From Monodelphis domestica (Eukaryota; Chordata; Mammalia; Didelphimorphia; Didelphidae): DNA of 64,000 nucleotides. The stretch covers positions 193,551,530 to 193,615,529 of the forward strand of contig NC_077234.1 in NCBI RefSeq assembly GCF_027887165.1, written 5' to 3'. The notes below the pieces were generated by a model. That model was not told the origin of the DNA. It did not search any database and was given only the letters and a program-made list of their open reading frames with translations. A program made the position numbers and the translations under genes. Of the stretch, positions 23,453 to 36,135 are shown in pieces (positions within the stretch are counted from its first letter, which is position 1; the number at the start of each line of letters is the position of its first letter).

Positions 23453-23534
23453 ACATGTTAATTGCAATGAATGAGTCATCGACCTAGACTTTTTACCAGA
23501 TTGTAAACTCCTTAAGAGCAAGGCTTCTTTTATT

Positions 23535-23705
23535 AATCAAACAGTAGATTTGGAAGGGGAGGGGATCTTGAAGGTCATCTTCTTCAAGCCCCCTATCATT
23601 TTCTAGATGAGGAAATTGGGGTCCAGACTTTCATAACAGTCTGCTTAAATCAGAGTTTGAATCCAAGTCCTCTTTTTCAGATCCAGGACTCTTTCCCATA
23701 CAACA
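23535..23705 (-). mobile_element. MIR CORE-SINE
   Basis: CTTGAAGGTCATCTTCTTCA, TTTCTAGATGAGGAAATTGG and TTTGAATCCAAGTCCTC follow MIR order in reverse. Lies just downstream of GPR45 in its transcription direction, possibly in the 3' UTR. Confidence 0.7.
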
Positions 23706-23970
23706 CAAAATGATCTGCCTTCTCTCTCTGGCGTCTCCTGCAGTTTCTTCTAGATAGTATGTATTCAGCTGGGGTTTCTTGAATCAAAGTGGTTGACTAT
23801 TGTATCCTGCTCCAATTTGGGGCAGAGGGTCATTTAGCTGAATAACTAATGAAGACTTAGTACATAATGACCACAAAAGGCGGCCAACCCTTTAGCGCTG
23901 TTAGATCTGGAGAGCAAGAGAGAAATTCCTTTCCAGGACTGATTGCTGGGTCTTTTCCGGCGGGTCCTCC

Positions 23971-25095
23971 CTAAACTGCTGACTGATGCTCATTACACAC
24001 GTAGATGGTGCTTGGCTGGATTCTCCTCGTGGTCCGTCCTGGCACTTTGGGCAGGATCTTGAACGTTTTGGGGAGAAGCTCCACGCAAGCTTCCCGGAAT
24101 TTCTTGATTCTCCAGCAGTAGATGACTGGGTTGAAGACGGACTTGAGGTAACTGAGCCACAGAACGTAGGTGCTGGTGATGTAGAAAGAAGAGCTATAGT
24201 AAAACTTGCGGCTAAACACAGACATGAGGCTGTATATGGTGTGAGGCAGCCAGCAGAAGGAGAAGCCAATGAAGAGGATCAAGATGGTGGAGAAGGCTCT
24301 TGTTTTGAAGCTCATGTCGACGTTCAGGGGGTAGGACCTGGGGAGACCCATGAGCCCTAGCTTGCTCTCCCGACTCAGGCCCAGGCTCTCCGTGTGGTTG
24401 TGGACCCTGATGGCGTTCCTGCGCACAGTGTTTAGGATACAGAGGTAGGAATAAAGCATAATGATAAACGGCACAAAGAAAACCGTCACCACTAGGATCA
24501 CAGCATAAGCCCTGTCAGCTAGGAACTCCGTGTAACCCAGCACGCACTGAGGGGCACGGGTAGGGACTTCCACAAAAGTCCAGCCCACCAGGGAGGGGAA
24601 GGAAATGCAAAAGGAGAGCGCCCAGGAGGCTGCGATCATCATCTTGGCCCTGCGGGGATTCAGTTTGTCCTGGCGCTGGACGATGATAAGGAACCGGTCC
24701 ACGCTGATGATTAGTAAGATGGCAACGCCTTCCAAGACGAAAAACCAATAGAGCATGGCGGAAAAGCGGCAGAAGTAGGCTCCAAAGTGCCAGTTCACAG
24801 TGATCATGGTGACGGCCGTGAAAGGCATACAGCACAAAGACAGCATGATATCGGAGAAGGCCAAGGTGGCCAGGAGCAGATTGATGGCGGAGCGCATGGC
24901 GGGCTTCTGGTACACGATGAGGCAGACAATGGCATTGCCAAGGAACCCAATGGCAATCATCAGCATCATGACTAGAGCCAACAGAATCCTGAAGGGGGTG
25001 GATAAAACTACGGATCTGGATGCTGGAGACAGGCTGCTCATGTTTAGCAAGAGGGAATCATAAGTCTCCAAGGGAGTATTATTGCAAGCCATCAT
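23971..25095 (-). CDS. GPR45: GPR45, orphan class A G-protein-coupled receptor (complete, single exon)
   Basis: Reads 374 codons plus stop with no intron, close to the 372 residues of human GPR45. GPR45 is an orphan rhodopsin-family receptor of the plasma membrane, mainly neural. Visible parts: two N-terminal N-glycosylation sequons (N5, N18); TM1 about 38-62 with GN at 53-54; TM2 about 71-92 with the sodium-site Asp at D82; C109 at the top of TM3 paired with C184 in loop 2; DRF at 133-135 in place of DRY; W158 in TM4; P209 in TM5; CWLP at 281-284 in TM6; NPVIY at 322-326 in TM7; helix 8 RIKKFREAC with a possible palmitoylation Cys at 337; C-terminus ending NEHQSAV. Two ATGs open the frame. 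The second (25092) has A at -3 and G at +4 and gives MACN, as in human, so it is the likelier start; the first has T at -3. Possible AATAAA on the minus strand at 23529-23534. No coding damage is visible. Confidence 0.96.
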   Translation of the reverse strand: MMACNNTPLETYDSLLLNMSSLSPASRSVVLSTPFRILLALVMMLMIAIGFLGNAIVCLIVYQKPAMRSAINLLLATLAFSDIMLSLCCMPFTAVTMITVNWHFGAYFCRFSAMLYWFFVLEGVAILLIISVDRFLIIVQRQDKLNPRRAKMMIAASWALSFCISFPSLVGWTFVEVPTRAPQCVLGYTEFLADRAYAVILVVTVFFVPFIIMLYSYLCILNTVRRNAIRVHNHTESLGLSRESKLGLMGLPRSYPLNVDMSFKTRAFSTILILFIGFSFCWLPHTIYSLMSVFSRKFYYSSSFYITSTYVLWLSYLKSVFNPVIYCWRIKKFREACVELLPKTFKILPKVPGRTTRRIQPSTIYVCNEHQSAV

Positions 25096-25484
25096 TGAGG
25101 AAATGTTTCAGGCAGGCTAACCATAGCAGAAAGGGTTGCCATTAACCTACCATGGTAGCTGCCATTTTTGATTTGCTGGATGCATTGTTTGGTGGCACAC
25201 CTATAGACCTCTGTTAGGCCTTAACAGAGAAAAAGAAAAGTCTTTGGGGAGGCTCTGTTTCATACATGAAAGGCTAGTTGGGAAACGATATTCATAAATC
25301 ATCGACTTGCAAGATTCTTTTTTGGTGACAATTGATTGTAGCCTCCATTCTGTTATCTCCTGGGAACTGTGACCTAAAGGAAAGAAGAATGAAAAGGAGA
25401 AGGGAATTATTCTTTATAAGCACATGCATGTGACAGCTGCTTCTTCTTAAGTTTAAAACCATTCTGAAAACAACACTGGAAAGT
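25096..25484 (-). promoter_or_regulatory. Immediate upstream region of GPR45
   Basis: This 389-bp unique segment separates the GPR45 start codon from the GA tract. It should hold the 5' UTR and possibly the proximal promoter. On the minus strand a pyrimidine-rich run ending in AG lies about 25-30 bases before the ATG and could be a splice acceptor, but human GPR45 is usually annotated as one exon. No CpG island or clear TATA box is visible. Confidence 0.35.
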
Positions 25485-25568
<84 letters not shown>

Positions 25569-25960
25569 GAGAGAACCAGAAAGAGAGAGAGAGGGATGGA
25601 GGGAGAGAGAGAGAGGGAGGGAGAGAAAGAGGGAGGGAGAGAGAGAGAGGGAGGGAGAGAGAGAGAGGGAGGGAGGGAGAGAGAGAGGGAGGGAGGGAGA
25701 GAGAGAGAGAGAGAGGGAGGGAGAGAGAGAGAGAGAGGGAGAGAGAGAGAGAGAGAGGGAGGGAGGGAGAGAGAGAGAAAGAGGGAGAGAAAGAGAGGGA
25801 GAGAGAGAAAGAGGGAGAGAGAGGGAGAGAGAGAGGGAGGGAGGGAGAGAGAGAGAGGGAGAGAAAGAGAGGGAGAGAGAGAAAGAGGGAGAGAGAGAGA
25901 GGGAGGGAGGGAGGGAGAGAGAGAGAGAGGGAGGGAGGGAGAGAGAGGGAGGGAGAAAGG
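25485..25960 (+). repeat. GA/GGGA purine tract upstream of GPR45
   Basis: About 476 bp of nearly pure purine on the plus strand: first (GA)n, then interleaved GAGA and GGGA blocks, with only a few pyrimidines near 25556-25600. On the GPR45 coding strand it is a CT/TCCC tract beginning about 390 bp upstream of the start. Long open frames here only reflect GA repetition. Confidence 0.95.
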
Positions 25961-26489
25961 ATTTATTTCTTTATTGACATTTCAAGAGTTGTGACAAAGC
26001 TTGATATGCCTGGGTTTTATTTGGTCTTTAGGAAGTGCCCTAGAAAAAGAAGTCAATGGCCCTCTTACTTCAAAAGGCTGAAAGTGGTGAGTTCTTTGTC
26101 ATAAGACTTTATACCATAATCTCCCTGAAATTGGCCTGGTAGAATGAAGTCTGCCTGGCAGAATCCCAGCTTGTTGATGGCCTTCTCAGTGAGACCTAAA
26201 ATCTTTCTGTTGAAATGAGGCTTTCCAGATTCGGGCACTGAACTTGGCTCCTTGAAGGCAAGAAGAATGCCTTTAAGGGAATTCCCTGGAAGCCTTTTAA
26301 AAATAACCTGTTCATTTCTACTTTGTTTTAGAATAGAAGAGTGTTATAGAGGGGTGCAAATACGCTGATTTGTAATGTGCAGAGCCGGCTTTTTAAGAAT
26401 TTATTTTCCATGTGTCACCCCTCAAGGTTTATGATATGGGTCACAATTTGACTTACATTAGTCACCCAGTCTGGATTTGATCCATTGTT
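25961..26489. other. No gene seen
   Basis: Unique-looking sequence upstream of the GPR45 GA tract. Confidence 0.4.
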
Positions 26490-27000
26490 TTGGACTTTTC
26501 TTAAATTCTTATCCTCCCTTATTCCCTCTGTGTTCCAGCTGAACTGCTCTACTTGGAGGTCTACTTAGGCAACATATAATTTCTTTCCTCTGTGACTTTA
26601 TACAGGCCAACACCCAGGACAGGGATACTCTGCTTCCTCTTATCTCTTTGTAGAATGCCTGGATTCCTTCAAAGCCTAACTCAGGTGCCACCTCTTACAG
26701 GAAGGCTTCCCTGATCTTCTTGCTTGTTCTCAGTGTCTCCTTCCTCCCCTCCTGCCTAATTTCTTTTGTATTTACTCTGGATGCATTTTTTATCTAATTA
26801 TCTGTAGATAGGTTGAACCTATAGATAGAACACATTATATATATATATATATATATTATATTATGCTAGAACATATAGTCCCAGTAGAACATAAGCTCCT
26901 TGAGGATACAGAATACTTTATTTTTGTCATTTATTTTTAGCACCTAGCACAAATGTCTAGCCCTTAGTGGTCATTCACTAAATGCTTGTGGAATTGAATT
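26490..27000 (+). mobile_element. L2 LINE 3' end with internal (TA)n
   Basis: About 500 bp in L2 order: TTCCTTCAAAGCCTAACTCA, GGTGCCACCTCTTACAGGAA, GGCTTCCCTGATC, CATAAGCTCCTTGAGGATAC and the tail. A (TA)n run of about 26 bp sits at 26834-26860. Confidence 0.8.
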
Positions 27001-27077
27001 AACTGATATTCTAATTAATAAAAAATTTCCTTTAAGTCCTCCCATTTTCACTGACTTATCTGGTTCTAGCTGTTTGG

Positions 27078-27302
27078 AGAATTATTTTTATTGTTTCAAC
27101 CTTTACTTTCTGTCTTAGAATCAATAAGTATTGGTTCTAAGGCAGAAGAGCAGTAAGGGCTAGGCAGTGGGAGTTAAGTGACCTGCCCAGGGTCACACAG
27201 CTAGGAAATGTCTGAAGCAAGATTCAAACCCAAGACCTCCTATCTCTAGGTCTGGCTCTCAACCCACACTGAGCTACCCAATTCCCCCTATAGAATTATT
27301 TT
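27078..27302 (-). mobile_element. SINE1-type SINE with 11-bp target duplication
   Basis: Reverse SINE1; AGAATTATTTT flanks it at 27078-27088 and 27292-27302. Confidence 0.9.
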
Positions 27303-27691
27303 AAACTTTTGCCACTTTTGTCTTATTTTTCCATGTTCAAGGTTAGGAGATTCATATTCATTTGGCAGAATTAGACCTATTGTTTTTAAGGTTGGAGAAG
27401 CTTTCAAGGGCCTTGCAAAGCAAGATTTATTATGAAGTTAATTTGGAATTTTCACACAATGCACTTAATTTAAAATGAGCATCTATCAAAATCAAAACAA
27501 ATGAAACTTATTTTAGGTGACCTTAAGATTTAGTCATATTTCCTCCTTTTTGTAAAAAAAGAAAGAAAAAAAACCCAGCTGGGAATTAATTAGAAATACC
27601 ATATTTTCAGAAAGGCGAACTTCCAGATTGGGTAGTTTGTAAGGTTATATGGGTGAGTATCATTAAGAAAAAAGTGTACGTGGTGGTGTTG
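27303..27691. other. No gene seen
   Basis: AT-rich unique-looking sequence. Confidence 0.4.
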
Positions 27692-27905
27692 GTAGGGGCA
27701 GCAAGGTAGCTCAGTGGATAGAGAACCAGGCTGAGAGACAGAGGTTCTGGGTTCAAATGTGGCCTCAAATACTTCTTAGCTGTGTGACACTGGATAAATT
27801 GCAGAACCTAGATTCCCCAGCCTTTACCACTCTTCTGAGCTAGAACAATATATATATATATATACTATTGATTCTAAGATGGAAGGTAAGTTTTTTTTTA
27901 ATTCG
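27692..27905 (+). mobile_element. SINE1-type SINE with internal (TA)n
   Basis: Head GGGGCAGCAAGGTAGCTCAG, box B GGTTCAAATGTGGCC; a TATATA run at 27847-27864 replaces the CACAGTA loop. Ends in a T-run. Confidence 0.9.
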
Positions 27906-29945
<2,040 letters not shown>

Positions 29946-30049
29946 TTCAAAAGAAAGAAAGAATCCCAAAGATAGAATTCCTTCAGGGAATAAAAGAGAA
30001 AACTAATGCAAGGGCACCTTATCATGATTCTATTCCCAATTAAGCACCT

Positions 30050-30605
30050 AATGGTAGTAGATAACTAGACTTTAAAGACTTGAGTTCAAATCCTGCCTTT
30101 GACTCTTACAAGATGTGTGACCCTAGTCAAGTTACTTAATTTTTCTTTCATGAAACCAGTTCTGAACTTCTATCACCTTGATGGCTATTGCCTGGGGTTT
30201 GATTAAATAATAATAGCTAGGTGGGTGCTATTACTATTCCCATTCCACAGAGGAAGAAACTTAGCTGCCCCTAAGTCCCCTTCATTATTGCCCATTTGAT
30301 CCTCCATTTGTTCAAATATTTTCCATCCCTATAGCTGTAACTCATATAACTACTGATCTTCTTTTGCTTTCTTCCTTTCACATCTTTTACATTTTCTTTT
30401 CATTTGTTATATTCATGAAGAGAGAAAACGAAAAGATTTTTTAGTTTGCCACTAAAAGATCAGATTTCAAATCTTTCTTTTGCAATTGCCACTACTTGTG
30501 GAAACATGGGTAAATCACTTCTTTTGGACTCAGTTTCCTCATCTGTAAAATAACAGAAATGGACTAAATGCCTTAAGCTCTGTCTAGAGTCTAGGATAAT
30601 CACAT
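30050..30605 (+). mobile_element. Two forward MIR fragments
   Basis: 30060-30165 (GAGTTCAAATCCTGCCTTTG, GTGTGACCCTAGTCAAGTTA) and 30430-30605 (GGACTCAGTTTCCTCATCTG). A CORE-SINE scrap (GCTATTACTATTCCCATTCC) lies between them. Confidence 0.65.
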
Positions 30606-30609
30606 TCCA

Positions 30610-30720
30610 TTTCATTGATGGACCTATCATTTAGTCATTCTCCAATGACTAAATGTTTAGGCTGCCTTTTCTTTTTCATAATTACAAGTAATGCTGCTAT
30701 AAATATCGGGAATGGATAGC
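30610..30720 (-). mobile_element. Possible old L1 fragment
   Basis: ATAATTACAAGTAATGCTGC resembles an L1 3' segment in reverse. Weak. Confidence 0.3.
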
Positions 30721-31257
30721 TCATTTGCTTCAAAGAGATACGCAACTATAGTTCCATCGATGGATAATCCTTAACTTTTCATACTCTTTATTTAACTACA
30801 TCCTATGCATAATGGAACACGCTCATTCCTGAGTTGACATATGTAGCACGCATAGTTTCTGCAGGATAAAATTGCAAACATTTCTGTTCTTGTGTCTGAA
30901 GACATGCTTAATGTACTTTATTAGTGACACATCTTTATAGAAACTTCAAATATTTCTCTGCAAAAATTATAGTAATAAAGAGTCCACTTCCCCTCTCTTG
31001 GGATATAGAAGATTGGTTTACCAAAACCAAATGTAAATGAGCTATAAAAGCTGTGAGGAATCATATAACAGATCTCTATGTACTAGAGTATAATCCTGAA
31101 CCACCTGGGAGATTACTCTAGAAAGAGCAAGAATATATAGAGACAAGTACAGACCTCAATCAGCCATGGAACCTTGAATTTGGAAGGAATCTCCACTACC
31201 ATCCATTCATCCATGCTTTCAATCAGTCAACAAACATTTAAGTAGTCACTATATGTA
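30721..31257. other. No gene seen
   Basis: Unique-looking AT-rich sequence. Confidence 0.4.
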
Positions 31258-31330
31258 ATGGCAGCTAGATGGTACAGTGGATGGAATGTCAGGCTAGAGA
31301 AATGAAGACCTGAGTTCAAATCTAGCCCCA
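31258..31330 (+). mobile_element. MAR1/MIR head fragment between short direct repeats
   Basis: GCAGCTAGATGGTACAGTGG to GAGTTCAAATCTAGCCC. Flanking sequence at 31183-31213 recurs at 31332-31362 with a few differences (shared ACCATCCATTCATCCA). Confidence 0.6.
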
Positions 31331-31463
31331 GAAGGAACCCCCAACACCATCCATTCATCCAGAGTCTCAGGGTTCTCAACAAGATAAGAAAAAAGTGCAG
31401 CTCTGTATTGATAGCAGGAGTTTCCTCATACTTAGTGAAATTACATTTCCATTCCTTACCCTT

Positions 31464-31715
31464 ATTTAATTGTTGTTGTTTAACTGTTTCAGTTGTGTCC
31501 TACTTTTCATGACCATACTTGAGTTTTTTTGGGCAAAGATATTAGAGTGGTTTGCTGTTTCCTTCTCTAGTTCATTTTACAGATGAGGAAACTGAGGCAA
31601 ACAGGATTAAGTGACTTAGTAATGGTCACACAGCTAATAAGTGTTTGAGGCCAGATTTGAACTCAGGAAGATGTCTTTTGACTCAGGACCTGGTGCTCTA
31701 CCCCATTTAATTGTT
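31464..31715 (-). mobile_element. MAR1 CORE-SINE with 11-bp target duplication
   Basis: Full reverse MAR1 from a TTGTTG tail to GGTGCTCTACCCC. ATTTAATTGTT flanks it at 31464-31474 and 31705-31715. Confidence 0.9.
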
Positions 31716-32255
31716 ATAGAGTTCTTTCTTATGCTAAACTGAAATCTGCTCCATATAACCTACCCCCCACCATTTCTAGTACAGGAAGTTGCTAAAAAGA
31801 CATTTTTCTTTTTGTTTTTAATGATTCTGCTATCTTTCCCCCAGTTTTAAGAAGATGAGTCATAAGCATTTCCCAAGAACCATGACAAATGCTTACAGTA
31901 CATTTTATCTCTGTTATCAAATAAATGCTTAGAGAAAGTTAAACTCTGTGGGAGGAGCTGAGATTCTGATGGTGGTCCATCCCTTGTGTCTTTATTGCTT
32001 CTCCATTGAACATTGGACATAAAGAAGCTGCTTTGCTGACACTCACAGAGACCCTGAATCCTGGGAAAGATCATATATTTACTGAGTCCCACGTTGGCCA
32101 GAGGTTAAAGTAAAATCTGGAAGGGGGTGGAAGAATACTGGCATTCTTTCCTTAGGCTAATTGCACATTCTATGTATCATAGAAGGATGTGAAAAGGGGA
32201 AAAAAAGACACTGATTCACTTAACTATATAGGATTCAATATGTACATATATTTAG
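31716..32255. other. No gene seen
   Basis: Unique-looking; an 81-codon frame has no domain. Confidence 0.4.
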
Positions 32256-32443
32256 ACCCTTACCTTCTGTCTTAGAATCAATACTGTGTATTGTTTCCAA
32301 AGAGTGGTAAGGGCTAGGCAATGAACATTAAGTGATTTGCCCAGGATCACACCTGTAGGAAGTGTCAGAGGCTAGATTTGAACCCAGGACCATCCATCTT
32401 TTAGGTCTGACTCTCCATCCACTAAGAAACCTAGCTGCCCCTT
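32256..32443 (-). mobile_element. SINE1-type SINE
   Basis: Reverse SINE1 from CCCTTACCTTCTGTCTTAG to CCTAGCTGCCCC. Confidence 0.9.
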
Positions 32444-32479
32444 TCACCACTTATCTTTATGAAAAGAAGTTTGAAGTTA

Positions 32480-32645
32480 TGGGAGGGAGGGAGAAGAATC
32501 ATAAATCTGAAACAAAAAGGACCTTCCTTAGATGCCATTTAATTCATTTTTTAATTTTACAGATGAGGAAACAAACCCAGAGATATGAAGTCATTTGTTA
32601 AACTCAGAAGTAGGTGATTTGGAATTTGAATCCAGATCAAGCCCA
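32480..32645 (-). mobile_element. MIR CORE-SINE
   Basis: TTTTACAGATGAGGAAACAA and GGAATTTGAATCCAGATC in reverse MIR order. Confidence 0.7.
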
Positions 32646-33689
32646 GATTTCAATGCATACTTACTGTGAGATCATGGATTTGAAATTTGCTTAATCTCTT
32701 AGTGCTCCTGGTGACTCTCAAAAAGGTTTAAGTTACAGATTAGTTGCTTCTATATCAAGAAAGGAAGTTCCATTGCTGAGAGATCACATGTGGACACCCC
32801 CCCAAAGATATATATATGGGGGGGGGTAATAAGGAGAGAGACAGACAGACAGACAAAACCTAGAAAAGGTTTTCTTGATTGAAATGTGACAAATTAGAGG
32901 TGAACAATGAGGCTTTCTTTTAAGCTGTTTTGTTTATGTATAATTGTTTGCCATAACAGAAGTTTTGGGGTGATTGGAGTCGTGTTGCTAGGAAATTAGA
33001 GATGCAAAAAAGAAGCACCAAAAGAGGGGGAAAAACCTATAAAATATAGAGAAGAAAGCAAAAAAAAAAAGAGAGAAAAGGCAATTTTATTACTATCATG
33101 TAAATTTTAGCATTAAAATTTTTTTAATTAAATTAAAATTTATAAAATTTAAAAAATTTTAGCAATTAAAAAACAAACCATGTAGTAGCAGCCTAGTTTC
33201 ATATAAAATCATGTTTTTTTGTTCTCCTTTGTATATAAAGATCTTTGTGTTTGTTATTGTTAATTTCAACATTAAAAAAGAAGAAAAAAACTCCGAAATA
33301 ATGGGGAATTTGGGGAGGAGGATGTTTTGTTAACAACAAGTCTTTTCACCTGTAGAGGACAGAAAAAGGGGAAAATGAAAGGTACCCAAAAGAGTTTGAA
33401 TTTATAGAAGAAAAGTTCTTCTGACAATGAGACTTAAACACTGGCATGACAAGTTTACAAGGAAAGTTGTAGAATCCTATTAAAAACTATGCAATGGGAA
33501 GCCATTATTCCTGACCTTGCAAGTATCTCAGACTTGGAAAATGAGTGAAGTTCTTCTGATATCCCAAATCCCAAATTTAAAATTTTAATTTCATGGACCT
33601 ATGTGACAGCTATGAAAAGATCAGTATTTTTAACTGTTTCAATTCACAGATCTTGAAATTGCAAGTGACTTGTCCAATAAAATGTTTCT

Positions 33690-33692
<3 letters not shown>
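32646..33692. other. No gene seen; AT-rich with small simple repeats
   Basis: Includes a TATATA/G-run/GACAGACAGACA cluster near 32808-32855 and an A/T-only patch near 33110-33165. Confidence 0.45.
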
Positions 33693-33727
<35 letters not shown>

Positions 33728-33752
33728 TGTGTGTGTGTGTGTATGTGTGTGT
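33693..33752 (+). repeat. (AC)16(GT)14 inverted dinucleotide repeat
   Basis: AC run to 33724 meets a GT run from 33725, making a 36-bp perfect palindrome (33707-33742) that extends to about 56 bp with one mismatch. Confidence 0.95.
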
Positions 33753-34371
33753 AAGGATGGAGTGAATTCTGAGCCAAACGGAGAGAGATACGATGGGATC
33801 TTTTCTCTGAAATAACCTGTTCTTCAATATTGGCTTCTTTATCAAATCAATGGTTGCACAACTGGACTGTCATTTCCTACCCCCTAAGAACACATGGATC
33901 TAAAAGAGAAGAGTTTAAGAGATGGAATCAACTCAGGCAAATGAGAAAGACTGAAACAGTTTTCCTGTGGAAACAGCTTGAATCCATCACTACCTGTCAC
34001 CTGTCTTCTGATACAGACAACCCACCAGATGGCATATTTCAATTTCAATAACTTTATTGGCAATGAAAAAATATGCAAAAGCTGTTTAACATACATCGAA
34101 TAGTCATGTTTAAGAACAGGTGTTGCACCATGTGTCTTAACTTCCTGAAAATGAAAGCAGAGGGAAACTAAAGGGACCCGTTTCTACATTTCTTTAAGTC
34201 AAAATTACCCTAGACGAAAATTAGTATTAACAAAACAGAAATTTGCTACCATAACCCGTATGAGCAAATTAAAAACTAGTACCTCCATAAAAGAGTAAAC
34301 ATAAAGGGACTTGCTCATGGAATGAGAAGAGCTATGAACTGAGTTTTTCCACTTGTTGCAAATTCCACGAT
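33753..34371. other. No gene seen
   Basis: Unique-looking sequence with small overlapping frames and no domain. Confidence 0.4.
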
Positions 34372-34850
34372 GTCTAGAGGTTCTTAATTTTTTTCTAGAT
34401 GTTTCATGATTCAGGGTTGTGTTTCAGTTGTATTTAACACTTCATGACCCCATTTTGAGTTTTCTTGGCACACACTACAGTAATTTGCCATTTCCTTCTC
34501 CAGTTCATTTTATAGATGAGAAAAATGAGGCAAACAGGGTTAAATGACTTGCCCAGGGTCACACAGCTAATAAGTGTCTGAAGCTAGATTTGAACTCAGG
34601 AAGAAGAGTTTTCCTGATTTCAGGACTGGCATTCTATTTACTGTGCCACCTAACTGCTCATGTTCCATGGGCCCTCTTTGGAATCCTTGTGAAACCTTTA
34701 GATTCTTTCTCAAAAAATAGTATTTTAAAAGAATTAAAGAAAATGCTAAATTTCAGTTAAAGGTTAGTGAAATTAAAATGATGTATATGCATATATACAT
34801 ACATATATATATATATTTTCCCCCTCATCCAAGCTCACAGATTCCCTTAG
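34372..34850 (+). mobile_element. Old mammal-wide repeat split by a MAR1
   Basis: Flanks at 34372-34419 and 34660-34850 (AATGCTAAATTTCAGTTAAA, GGTTAGTGAAATTAAAATG, CATCCAAGCTCACAG) belong to the repeat also seen near 9850 and 11640. A full reverse MAR1 occupies 34420-34658. A TATA run is at 34796-34817. Confidence 0.6.
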
Positions 34851-35459
34851 AGTCATGCAAAAACCTAGGTGAAGAACATTGTGCACGGTAAGGGATGTGA
34901 GGCATGATTTAAGCTGGACAAGGTTGGAAGGGGAGTGACTCAAGACCAATATCAGGAGAGAAGAGATCAGCTCACTCTATCATCTAACAGCTTCCTGCTT
35001 TTTCTAATTATTCTTCCTAACTGGGTGCTGAGCTCTGTGGTTTCTGCACTGCTGGAAGGTTGGGAATGTGTCAGCATCCTCTCAATTCAAAGCCTTGGGG
35101 GACAAAGCTCCCTCTTCCTATCTTAGTTACAACTCAGAATGAGCTAATATTAGACTTTTCTCTTGGAACTGAATGAGTATTTTTGGAATGAAGAAGATTA
35201 TTTCATTCCGAATGAGGGCACAAAGGATGTGAACCAGGGGCTCCAGTGTGTAAAGGGAATGGAACAGGGATGGCCACAGGGGAATCGCCAGAAAACTCAG
35301 CACATCAAAATCATGCCTTTTTTGGGGGCTGCACCAAAATGGGACATTAGTTATATTCCAATTGACTTGGTCAATGAAACACCCAAGTGGCTTATTCAGA
35401 CCTTCTTTGGGGACTAATTTAGTTGAGTTTTCTTTTGCTTTTTTCTGTCCTTTATAAGA
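34851..35459. other. No gene seen
   Basis: Frames at 35127-35507 show no domain. Confidence 0.4.
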
Positions 35460-36004
35460 TATCCTCTTAAGTTCAAGATTTTGTATACATACATATATAA
35501 AATACACATATATAATATGTATCTATATCCACACGCATATATTCATATGCTGTCTATATATATGAACAATGAGTTTTTCTACCTGTAGAATTATATTTTC
35601 TCCCTGTAAACTATATCTATATCTATAAATGATATACACATATAGATTATATATCCATATAGGCTGTCCTCTTAAGTTTAAAGATTTTATACATATATAT
35701 ATATACATATGTGTGTGCATCTGTATGTACATACACATATATACATTATTTGAATATCTATGAACTATGAGTTTTTCTACCTGTAAACTAAGTCTGTCTG
35801 TCTATCTATCTATCTACCTACTTGTCTGTCTGTCTGTCTATCCATCCATCTGTCCATTTGTCTGTCTGTCTCTCTCTGTGTCTACACATATAGACTATAT
35901 ATGTATATACAAGCTATCCTCTTAAGAGCAAAGATTATACATATATATATATACATACATGTGCATATATACAAATGTATAGAGATATTCACGCACATAC
36001 ATAT
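35460..36004 (+). repeat. Tandem repeat of about 205-250 bp with internal TA, CATA and CTGT arrays
   Basis: The phrase TCCTCTTAAG begins at 35462, 35667 and 35917, each followed by AAGATT...ATACATA runs. GAGTTTTTCTACCTGTA recurs at 35571 and about 35769. Length differences come from simple-repeat growth. Confidence 0.8.
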
Positions 36005-36135
36005 ATTACAAATGAAGAGACCAAGGCACAGGGAATATATAAGTGATTTGTCCAAGAGTTAGTGAGGATCAGATACAGGATTTGAACCCACGTCCTCTGA
36101 TTCCAAAGCTGGTGCCCTTTCCACTCTATCATGAA
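36005..36135 (-). mobile_element. MIR CORE-SINE
   Basis: AAATGAAGAGACCAAGGCAC, GATTTGAACCCACGTCCTC, CCACTCTATCATG in reverse order. Confidence 0.7.

Noticed and set aside
23901..25063. Overlapping frames in and around GPR45 (both strands)
   Set aside because: Shadows of the GPR45 frame; none has its own domain or start context.
25100..25125. A 5' splice-acceptor proving a GPR45 intron
   Set aside because: The pyrimidine run ending in AG is short and the human gene is single-exon; transcript data would be needed.
25483..25994. Two Arg/Glu frames of 132-164 codons
   Set aside because: Translations of the GA/GGGA tract upstream of GPR45.
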